Shown in pieces: positions 1 to 5,603 of a DNA stretch of 6,341 nt. The position numbers and the translations under genes are program-made. Origin of the DNA: Proteobacteria bacterium UBA6522 (GTDB lineage: Bacteria; Pseudomonadota; Gammaproteobacteria; Steroidobacterales; Rariloculaceae); the NCBI GenBank assembly GCA_002434915.1, contig DJLG01000085.1, positions 5,929-12,269 of the forward strand, read 5' to 3'. The notes under the pieces were generated by a model that saw only the letters and a list, made by a program, of their open reading frames with translations, ran no database searches and was not told the DNA's origin. Position 1 is the first letter of the stretch. Each line of letters begins with the position of its first letter.

Positions 1-1
1 T

Positions 2-766
2 TTAGGCTAATCCGCCGTTAATATTCAATGTCTCTCCAGTTATATACCCTCCAGCATCAGAGGCTAAAAATATCACTGCTGCTGCAATATCTACATCTTT
101 ACCAAGCCTGCCAGATGGAATTTGAACGCTTAGCGCTTCCTTTTGAGACTCACTAATTTCTGCAGTCATATCAGTTTCTATGTAGCCAGGAGCAATTGAA
201 TTAACCGTTATATTTCGAGAGGCTACCTCCTTAGCAAGAGACCGACCAAACCCAATCATTCCGGCTTTAGCGGCTGCATAATTAGATTGACCAGGATTAC
301 CTATTAGGCCTACCACAGAAGTGATATTAATTATTCGGCCACCACGGTTTTTTATCATGCCTCTAAGAGAAGCTTTACAAACTCGATAGAGAGATGAAAG
401 ATTTGTAGACAAAACCTCTTCCCACTCTTCTTCTTTCATTCGAAGCAGAAGATTGTCTCGCGTGATCCCCGCATTATTTACTAAAATTGTAGGAGTTTTC
501 TCTTGCTGTGCTAACTGAGAAAACAATGATTCTACAGATTGTGAATCATTTACATCTAGCACCATTCCTTGGCCTTCGATACAACAGTCATTTAGATGTT
601 TAGAAATATTTTCAGCACCAGATGAAGTAGTAGCCGTTCCTATAACATACGACCCTTGCAGCCCAAGACCCTGCGCAATTGCCTTTCCAATACCACGGGA
701 AGCTCCCGTTACCAATGAAACCTGACCACTTATTCCAGGCCAAACCCCTAGTTCAGACAAATCCAT
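2..766 (-). CDS. fabG: 3-oxoacyl-ACP reductase FabG
   Basis: NADPH-dependent reduction of 3-oxoacyl-ACP to 3-hydroxyacyl-ACP, the first reductive step of each elongation cycle in type II fatty-acid synthesis, in the cytosol. The 254-residue protein is a classical short-chain dehydrogenase: glycine-rich TGASRGIG at 20-27, the E. coli FabG-like NADP pocket GTAT at 43-46, NNAGITRDNLL at 97-107, and the catalytic tetrad N122, S150, Y163, K167 within SNYAAAKAG. The C-terminal YITGETLNINGG (241-252) is also FabG-like. The close match to E. coli FabG along the whole length, not only at SDR motifs, separates it from other SDR reductases. It is complete, with stop TAA at the left edge. The ATG has AGGGA seven bases upstream, giving about eight extra N-terminal residues compared with E. 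coli FabG; no better internal start exists. No fabD lies upstream. Instead there is a divergent promoter region, so fabG leads its own transcript; acpP may follow beyond the left edge (inference). Confidence 0.95.
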   Translation of the reverse strand: MDLSELGVWPGISGQVSLVTGASRGIGKAIAQGLGLQGSYVIGTATTSSGAENISKHLNDCCIEGQGMVLDVNDSQSVESLFSQLAQQEKTPTILVNNAGITRDNLLLRMKEEEWEEVLSTNLSSLYRVCKASLRGMIKNRGGRIINITSVVGLIGNPGQSNYAAAKAGMIGFGRSLAKEVASRNITVNSIAPGYIETDMTAEISESQKEALSVQIPSGRLGKDVDIAAAVIFLASDAGGYITGETLNINGGLA

Positions 767-795
767 ATCTTTCCCTAATAAGCATTACTAGTGAG

Positions 796-801
796 ATTAT
801 A
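796..801 (-). promoter_or_regulatory. Candidate -10 box of the fabG promoter
   Basis: Reading the minus strand there is a perfect TATAAT, about 30 bases before the fabG ATG, which would give a 5' leader of roughly 20-25 nt ending in the AGGGA ribosome site. No good -35 hexamer lies 16-18 bases further upstream (best is TGAATG, 2 of 6 matches), and there is no extended -10 TG. The call therefore rests on the -10 match and its position. Confidence 0.45.
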
Positions 802-862
802 ACTTCCGTTTACTAAAAACATTCATTTACTCTGAACGAAATTTAGAATTAACTGCCAGTAC

Positions 863-895
863 GTAACATTAACAACTTCAAATTTATGTTATCTT
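863..895 (+). promoter_or_regulatory. Possible gsp operon promoter (weak)
   Basis: Two overlapping hexamer pairs fall here: GTAACA-16-TATGTT and TTAACA-15-TATCTT. Each has four or five matches to the sigma70 consensus per box. Either would start transcription about 30-40 bases before the gspG ATG. In AT-rich DNA such pairs arise easily, so this is only a candidate. Confidence 0.2.
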
Positions 896-931
896 CAAAA
901 TACTTAACATGATCGTAACTTAGGTAGCCCA

Positions 932-1372
932 ATGTTTTCAGAGCAGTCATTAGCAACCCATTATGAAAGAGGGTTTACTTTAATAGAAATAATGGTGGTA
1001 GTTGTAATAATTGGCCTATTGGCAGCAATTGTTGCACCAAACCTAATAGGAAATATCGATAGGGCAGCCATAACTCGAGCAAGAAGTGATATACGAAGTA
1101 TAGAGACAGCCTTGAATCTATATAGATTAGATAACTTTAGATACCCCGATACCCAACAAGGACTAGAGGCTCTCGTCTCAAACACAAATGATCCAGCAGC
1201 CTTAAATAATAAATCCTACCTTAGCAATATTCCATCAGACCCATGGAATCAACCTTATCGTTATCAGTACCCAGGGCAACGTGGAGAATTTGATCTTTTT
1301 TCATATGGGGCAGATGGCCAGGAAGGCGGTGAAGATATCAATGCTGATATTGGGAATTGGAATCTCGACTAA
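932..1372 (+). CDS. gspG: T2SS major pseudopilin GspG
   Basis: Major pseudopilin, the subunit polymerised into the periplasmic pseudopilus that drives exoproteins through the GspD secretin. The 146-residue preprotein has a short leader and the prepilin peptidase site RG|FTLIE: cleavage after G14, F15 becomes the methylated first residue, and E19 is the conserved Glu+5. The hydrophobic helix spans about 15-38. Family hallmarks follow: YPDTQQGLEALV (71-82), DPWNQPYRYQYPG (103-115), and the C-terminal loop with S124, D128, D135 and D139, the region that binds calcium in known GspG structures. Length is normal for the family. The ATG is chosen because AGGT lies about seven bases upstream and the leader is 14 residues. 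It is the first gene of the operon, facing fabG across the intergenic region. gspC-F, usually upstream, are absent here. Confidence 0.97.
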   Translation: MFSEQSLATHYERGFTLIEIMVVVVIIGLLAAIVAPNLIGNIDRAAITRARSDIRSIETALNLYRLDNFRYPDTQQGLEALVSNTNDPAALNNKSYLSNIPSDPWNQPYRYQYPGQRGEFDLFSYGADGQEGGEDINADIGNWNLD

Positions 1373-1931
1373 CCATAGAGCCCTAAAAGACAAGGGTGTC
1401 AGACCATATTCAAGCGGTTTCTCGCTTATAGAATTACTTGTTGTTATTACTATTATAGGTATCTTTTCTGGTGCAGCTGTTCTCTCTTTAGATATTCTAG
1501 GAAACGATAGAGACCTTGAACGTGAAGCATTCAGACTTAGCAGTATGACCGAATTGCTCTCACAAGAATCTGTTATGGAGGGACGGGATTATGGAATCTT
1601 ATTCTCTGAGAATAGTTATCGTTTCTATATTTATGATTATCGTCAACTAATATGGCTTGACCCTATCGGGGATAACTTTCTATCCGAATACAAGCTACAA
1701 GAGCCTATATCGATGGAGTTATTTTTAGAAGATCAAGAAGTAGTTCTTGAGCCAGAGTTTAATCAAGAAGTAATCGCAGACCCTGAGCCGCAGGTAATTA
1801 TTTATGGAAGCGGCGAATTAACACCCTTTAAAACTATATTCTCTAGAGGATCGAATAACGAGAGTTTTACGATAACAGCAGAAATAAACGGTACATTAGT
1901 TATCTCTGAACAAGGTTACGATGAATTCTAG
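1341..1931 (+). CDS. gspH: T2SS minor pseudopilin GspH
   Basis: Minor pseudopilin expected to link the GspI-J-K tip complex to the GspG shaft. The prepilin site is SSG|FSLIELL; with this start, cleavage is after G26 and the Glu+5 is E31. The hydrophobic helix follows at 27-50. The C-terminal part carries YGSGELTPFKTIF (155-167), a GspH hallmark. Residues 125-149 are notably acidic, nine Asp/Glu and no Lys/Arg. The start is uncertain. No ATG, GTG or TTG exists in this frame between the gspG stop and the prepilin site, so translation must begin inside gspG. ATG 1341 has GGTGA eight bases upstream and gives a 26-residue leader beginning MLILGIGIS, oddly hydrophobic for a leader. TTG 1350 or in-frame ATGs at 1314, 1305 and 1281 are alternatives. 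It overlaps gspG by 32 nt and gspI by 11 nt. Identity is secure, the N-terminus is not. Confidence 0.9.
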   Translation: MLILGIGISTNHRALKDKGVRPYSSGFSLIELLVVITIIGIFSGAAVLSLDILGNDRDLEREAFRLSSMTELLSQESVMEGRDYGILFSENSYRFYIYDYRQLIWLDPIGDNFLSEYKLQEPISMELFLEDQEVVLEPEFNQEVIADPEPQVIIYGSGELTPFKTIFSRGSNNESFTITAEINGTLVISEQGYDEF

Positions 1932-2355
1932 ATCTAAAGACACAGGGTTTACCTTGTTAGAAACCCTCGTAGCATTATTAATTGTTTCTATAGGAATGAT
2001 GGCTGTATACACACAGCTAAATCGCTATATACAAAGCACAACATTTATTGAGGAAAAAAATCTTGCGAGTTGGGTTGCGTCCAATCAAGCCACTTTAATG
2101 AGCGTTAATTCTGTGTGGCCAGCTTTAGGTATAAGCGAAATAGAGGTAGAAAACTTTGCAAATAGAGATTGGATTCTCGAAATTGAAGTACTAGATACGC
2201 CAATTGAAAATATACGTCGTGCAGATATACGTGTGTATCGGATAGATGATCGTGAATACCTTATTCATTCAATTTCAGCGCTAATAGAACCCCCACCTCC
2301 TGAGGATTTTCCTCCATTAAGATGGTTAGCAACAGGAACAGTACTAGACCCATGA
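1921..2355 (+). CDS. gspI: T2SS minor pseudopilin GspI
   Basis: Minor pseudopilin that nucleates the tip complex with GspJ and GspK. The 144-residue preprotein has a nine-residue leader, prepilin site TG|FTLLETLVALL with cleavage after G9 and Glu+5 at E14, and the inner-membrane helix at about 10-31. The segment FIEEKNLASWVASN (42-55) corresponds to the conserved GspI stretch usually written EK-LA-WVA-N and separates it from GspH and GspJ. A proline-rich stretch, EPPPPEDFPP, lies at 123-132, close to the C-terminus. The ATG has AAGG five bases upstream and lies 11 nt inside the end of gspH, suggesting translational coupling. Length is slightly above the common 120-130 residues, through the C-terminal tail. 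Confidence 0.94.
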   Translation: MNSRSKDTGFTLLETLVALLIVSIGMMAVYTQLNRYIQSTTFIEEKNLASWVASNQATLMSVNSVWPALGISEIEVENFANRDWILEIEVLDTPIENIRRADIRVYRIDDREYLIHSISALIEPPPPEDFPPLRWLATGTVLDP

Positions 2356-2972
2356 AAACAAATCGTGGATTTACCCTTATAGAGCTACTTGTTGCAATGA
2401 GTATTGTGGCCATCATTGGTGTAATAGCACTTAGCGGATTAAATACTGTCATAAACCAACAGGCTATTATTGAGGAAAAAGCTGAACGTTGGAGAGAAAT
2501 TCAGTTTGCTATTCGAATGATCACACAGGATTTATCTCAAATTCATCCACGCCCAACTCGGGAGGAAATGGGTCAAGCACGACGCTCGAGTGTTCAAATA
2601 AACCCGAATCAATTTTATGCTTTAGAGTTTAGTCGTGGTGGCTGGGCTAACCCAGTGAGTTTTCCTAGAGGAACTGTACTTCGCGTCGCTTATGACTGGG
2701 AACCCGAAGAAAGCACTCTAGTGCGCTACCACTGGCCTGTTATGGATAGAACCCTTCAGACCTTGCCAATACGTAACGAACTCTTAACAGGAGTTGAAAA
2801 TATTGAAATAAGCCTCCTTGATCGTGCTAATGAATGGCATTATGGGGAATGGCCGCCTCCTTCTCTTACTGGAACAGTTGAAGGAATTGTAGAAACACCA
2901 AGAGCAATAAGATTTAGATTAACCCTAGATGATTATGGCGACATATGGAGAACAATGGAGTCGGGTGGATGA
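2352..2972 (+). CDS. gspJ: T2SS minor pseudopilin GspJ
   Basis: Minor pseudopilin of the GspI-J-K tip complex. From this ATG the 206-residue preprotein starts MKTNRG|FTLIELL: cleavage after G6, Glu+5 at E11, membrane helix about 7-29. Family features include EFSRGGWANP (92-101), LRVAYDWEPEESTLVRYHWPV (in 110-130), LLTGVENIEISLLD (144-157) and the closing RFRLTLDDYGDIWR (187-200). An ATG at 2322 in the same frame would add ten residues, but the 2352 start gives a typical short leader with a basic residue just before the cleavage glycine. It also forms an ATGA overlap with the gspI stop, so translational coupling from gspI is likely; the nearest AGGA is 14 bases upstream, rather far for independent initiation. 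Confidence 0.94.
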   Translation: MKTNRGFTLIELLVAMSIVAIIGVIALSGLNTVINQQAIIEEKAERWREIQFAIRMITQDLSQIHPRPTREEMGQARRSSVQINPNQFYALEFSRGGWANPVSFPRGTVLRVAYDWEPEESTLVRYHWPVMDRTLQTLPIRNELLTGVENIEISLLDRANEWHYGEWPPPSLTGTVEGIVETPRAIRFRLTLDDYGDIWRTMESGG

Positions 2973-3895
2973 ATAATGCCATTCAACCTCAAAGAGGGGC
3001 TGCAGTTTTAACAGCAATGTTAGTTGTTACAGTGGGCACAGTTATCGCTGTGAATATGATGTGGAACGCTAGCCTTGATTTAAGGAGAACAACAGCTTCT
3101 CTCGCCGCCGATCAAAGCCTACTCTTTTTGCAAGGAGCTGAAGCAATGGCGGGAGATATTTTACGAGCAGATCTCATTGCATCTGGTGATATTGACCATC
3201 TGGGTGAGCAGTGGGCAGCAGAAATACCCCCTATGCCAATTGATGGAGGCGTAATTTCAGGACATTTGGAAGACCTTCATGGACGTTTCAATCTTAATAG
3301 TCTCGTATATGGGGGAGTAGCTGATGAGATATCTCAACGACAGTTCGAAAGGCTCTTAATGCTGCTTGGTCTAGATCAGCGACTTGCTGGGGTTGCAGTT
3401 GACTGGCTGGATGCTGATGTTGAGATAGAGTTCCCAAATGGCGGAGAGGATAATATTTATACTGGGAGAAATCCGCCCTATCGAACAGCAAATACTGTAA
3501 TAACAAGCCCTAGCGAGTTGCTCGCAATGTCAGGCTTAGAACAGGATGCTTATCTCACCCTAATGCCATATGTAACGGCAATTCCTTCTGGTTCAAGTCT
3601 CAATGTTAATACTGCTTCTGATATTGTTATGGCATCACTATCAGATGACATAGATATCACCTATGCAACTCAGTTAGTCCAAGAACGTGGTATGGTAGGT
3701 TTTACAGATATAAATACACGCTTCCAAGACCTAGTTGAGGCAGATGTTCTTACACGTATAAGTGGGATTAGCAGATACTTTTTATTAACCGCTACAGTTA
3801 CACTTGGAACTCACCAGCTCACCATGTACTCTCTGCTTGAAAGAGACAGTAGTGGTATTGTGCGTTCTATGTTCCGAAGTCTAGGGGCTCAATAG
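2969..3895 (+). CDS. gspK: T2SS minor pseudopilin GspK (tip subunit)
   Basis: Large minor pseudopilin that caps the pseudopilus tip; the 308-residue length fits the family. The leader ends QRG|AAVLTAMLVV with cleavage after G10. Position +5 is T15 instead of Glu, in line with the known lack of Glu+5 in GspK. The membrane helix spans about 11-31. Conserved blocks: DLHGRFNLNSL (102-112), WLDADVEIEFPNGGED (146-161, including the acidic pair near the calcium-binding region of known structures), PPYRTANTVITSPSELLAM (169-187) and LNVNTAS (211-217), part of the helix-hairpin-helix-like fold typical of GspK. The ATG at 2969 forms an ATGA overlap with the gspJ stop and has GGAG eight bases upstream. 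An ATG at 2945 would add eight residues and overlap gspJ more, so it is less likely. Confidence 0.95.
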   Translation: MNNAIQPQRGAAVLTAMLVVTVGTVIAVNMMWNASLDLRRTTASLAADQSLLFLQGAEAMAGDILRADLIASGDIDHLGEQWAAEIPPMPIDGGVISGHLEDLHGRFNLNSLVYGGVADEISQRQFERLLMLLGLDQRLAGVAVDWLDADVEIEFPNGGEDNIYTGRNPPYRTANTVITSPSELLAMSGLEQDAYLTLMPYVTAIPSGSSLNVNTASDIVMASLSDDIDITYATQLVQERGMVGFTDINTRFQDLVEADVLTRISGISRYFLLTATVTLGTHQLTMYSLLERDSSGIVRSMFRSLGAQ

Positions 3896-3897
3896 CT

Positions 3898-5130
3898 GTG
3901 TCTGAATACTTAGTGATTCGACTTTCCAATGATTCTTCCAATGTAACTTGGATGATCTTAGATTCCATCGGCAAACCTATTTCAGAGGTAACCATCGGGT
4001 CTTTACCTGATATTGATATACAGGCAAAAAATCGTCGTACTATTCTTTTAGTTCCTGGCACTAAGGCAGTATCAACACAAACAACATTACCTATAACTAA
4101 TAAAGCCCGATCACTAAAAATGCTGCCCTACTCACTGGAAGATATGGTCGCAGAAGATATTGAACTTCTTCATTTTGCTCTAGGATCTCGTCTTGAATCT
4201 GGTGAAACGGCTGTCACATTCGTTTCCCGAGATGAAATTGACGGTTGGATTCAGCAATGTGCCGATGCTGGACTCTCTCCACAATTTATTTATTCAGAAA
4301 CTGAGGGAATACCTAAAATTCCAGGTCGGCTAACCTTTGTAATAGATGGTCATCAAACTTATGTTCGTACAGAAGCACATAAATATTTTGTATTAGAAGG
4401 GTTATCTCTAGTAACAATTTTAGAGTTATTAAGTGATAGTCGTGGTGATAACAATAGCCCACATATCCTCATCTATACAGATGAGGATGGTTATTCTAGT
4501 TATAAGTCTGATTTGCCAACACTTCAAGAGCGCACATCAAGTATAGATATTGAAATTTTACCTGATGGACCATTACAAACATTTGCATCAACCTTAATAA
4601 ACCAACCAGGAAACAATCTGTTACAGGGCAAGTATGCTTCTAAGTCTAATTGGTCCAGCTTGATTAAACCTTGGAGATTAGCCGCAAGCTTATTGTTAAG
4701 TTTAGGTATGTTGATATTTATTACTCAGGGTGTTCGCTTCATCTCTTTAACTAATATTGATCAAGCTCTGACGCAAAGACTGGAAACGGGCTGTCAAAGC
4801 AATTTCCAATCCGCTCAACTATCAACATGTCAAGCAGAGGCTCAAAGACGCTTATCGCCAGTCAGTACTACAACAAACATAGCAACTACATTAGATTTTT
4901 TATCGATCCTAGCAATTTTTTCAGACGCTTTTAATCAAGATAGCCGCATTGAGGCGTTAACTTTTCGTAATGGCGTTATGGATCTCAGGATAGATGCTTC
5001 AAGTGTAAACTCCCTAGATGAATTAGCGAGAGCAGTTGATTCAAACAGTCTCTATGATGCAACTATTCAGTCGGCAAACCCTGCTGATGATAGGGTTACC
5101 GGTCGACTACAGATTACAGGAGAACAATAA
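3898..5130 (+). CDS. gspL: T2SS inner-membrane platform protein GspL
   Basis: Bitopic inner-membrane protein that recruits the GspE ATPase through its cytoplasmic domain and pairs with GspM. Of 410 residues, about 1-240 form the actin-like cytoplasmic domain, with the conserved LPYSLEDMVAEDIELLHFALG motif (76-96). NLLQGKYASKS (240-250) is the typical juxtamembrane motif. One membrane span follows at about 260-281, and residues 330-410 are the periplasmic ferredoxin-like domain (GspL_C). Two cysteines, C299 and C311, lie just after the span on the periplasmic side. The start is GTG, two bases after the gspK stop, with AGGGG ten bases upstream; no in-frame ATG fits the conserved N-terminal SEYLVIRL strand. 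The stop TAA overlaps the proposed ATT start of gspM by one base. Confidence 0.95.
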   Translation: MSEYLVIRLSNDSSNVTWMILDSIGKPISEVTIGSLPDIDIQAKNRRTILLVPGTKAVSTQTTLPITNKARSLKMLPYSLEDMVAEDIELLHFALGSRLESGETAVTFVSRDEIDGWIQQCADAGLSPQFIYSETEGIPKIPGRLTFVIDGHQTYVRTEAHKYFVLEGLSLVTILELLSDSRGDNNSPHILIYTDEDGYSSYKSDLPTLQERTSSIDIEILPDGPLQTFASTLINQPGNNLLQGKYASKSNWSSLIKPWRLAASLLLSLGMLIFITQGVRFISLTNIDQALTQRLETGCQSNFQSAQLSTCQAEAQRRLSPVSTTTNIATTLDFLSILAIFSDAFNQDSRIEALTFRNGVMDLRIDASSVNSLDELARAVDSNSLYDATIQSANPADDRVTGRLQITGEQ

Positions 5131-5132
5131 TT
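5118..5132 (+). promoter_or_regulatory. gspM ribosome binding site and ATT start
   Basis: AGGAG (5118-5122) is followed, after a 7-nt spacer, by ATT at 5130-5132. That ATT overlaps the gspL stop as TAATT, one base away from the common TAATG arrangement. This is the strongest Shine-Dalgarno match of the operon. It is placed correctly for ATT 5130 but too close to the other non-standard option, ATA 5127 (4 nt). It decides the gspM start given below. Confidence 0.65.
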
Positions 5133-5603
5133 AAAGATTGGTTTGAAAACCTTCTACCTAGGGAACGCGTCATCGTTACTGCTGGTGGGTGTTTTGCAGT
5201 ACTTATGCTTGTCTGGGCATTTGTATGGACACCTTTAGTTAACAGGGTTCAAGAATTAGAAACCCTAATATCAGAAAAAAACAGTTTGCTAATCGATCTC
5301 GCTCGTATAGAAACCATGGACCCAGTTATCTCAAATAATACTGTCAATCCAAGAACACAATCTCTAGTTGTAGTTGTCGATGAAACTCATAGGATACACG
5401 GTTTAAATGGAACCTTATCGCGTAATCAACCTGATGGTGATAACGGCATTCGTGTGGTTTTTCAGGCGACCTCTTTTGATCGCTTGATTGGCTGGCTTGG
5501 GACGATGGAACAAAGTTATGGTATCAAAGTTGAGTCAGCTAGCTTTGATGGCGCTAGCGAATCTGGAGTCGTTACTGCCACATTAATATTACGCAGAACT
5601 TGA
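5130..5603 (+). CDS. gspM: T2SS platform protein GspM, probable ATT start
   Basis: Small bitopic inner-membrane partner of GspL; together they stabilise GspE at the membrane and contact the pseudopilus. From ATT the product is 157 residues, normal for GspM: a short cytoplasmic segment KDWFENLLPRER (2-13) with the aromatic, charged pattern of GspM N-termini, one span at about 14-33 ending in WTPL, a coiled-coil-like stretch VNRVQELETLISEKNSL (37-53), and a periplasmic ferredoxin-like domain at about 75-157. The frame opens after a TAG at 5091-5093, and the first ATG, GTG or TTG in it is ATG 5205. That start would delete 25 residues, including the cytoplasmic tail and half the span. ATT 5130 is preferred because AGGAG sits ideally upstream and it overlaps the gspL stop. 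A sequencing error turning TAATG into TAATT is the main alternative. The stop overlaps gspN by one base. Confidence 0.85.
   Translation: MKDWFENLLPRERVIVTAGGCFAVLMLVWAFVWTPLVNRVQELETLISEKNSLLIDLARIETMDPVISNNTVNPRTQSLVVVVDETHRIHGLNGTLSRNQPDGDNGIRVVFQATSFDRLIGWLGTMEQSYGIKVESASFDGASESGVVTATLILRRT

Larger units (their letters stand above)
767..931. promoter_or_regulatory. Divergent fabG / gspG intergenic region
   Basis: These 165 AT-rich bases must contain the promoters for both fabG (leftward) and the gsp operon (rightward), since the genes diverge. For gspG the best sigma70-like options are GTAACA (863-868) with TATGTT (885-890), spacer 16, and TTAACA (869-874) with TATCTT (890-895), spacer 15. 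Both are weak. The hexamer TAACAT occurs at 864-869 and 905-910 on the plus strand and at 886-891 on the minus strand, overlapping these candidate elements. I see no open frame, tRNA or terminator hairpin here. Confidence 0.6.

Noticed and set aside
961..1185. Antisense open frame inside gspG
   Set aside because: It lies opposite conserved pseudopilin codons, has no recognisable motifs and is a shadow of gspG. The same holds for minus-strand frames at 2261-2452, 3294-3506, 3867-4061 and 5905-6105.
1281..1340. gspH starting at ATG 1281
   Set aside because: It would give a 46-residue leader and a 92-nt overlap with gspG. The residues are simply gspG read in another frame, and ATG 1341 has a better ribosome site.
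2969..3040. Missing Glu+5 in GspK as a defect
   Set aside because: Absence of Glu at +5 is a known feature of GspK, the tip subunit, so Thr there is not evidence of a broken gene.
5094..5130. A -1 frameshift from gspL into gspM, giving a GspL-GspM fusion
   Set aside because: The gspM frame is open here and AGGAG could stimulate slippage, but there is no slippery heptamer. A fusion would also place the GspM cytoplasmic tail in the periplasm, against its topology.
5535..5562. Two GCTAGC hexamers close together near the end of gspM
   Set aside because: They lie within codons of a conserved domain, are self-complementary six-base words, and show no wider repeat or hairpin that would act as a terminator.
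5205..5603. gspM starting at ATG 5205
   Set aside because: It would remove the cytoplasmic segment and half of the only membrane span, and it has no ribosome site just upstream, whereas the frame continues upstream with GspM-like sequence behind AGGAG.
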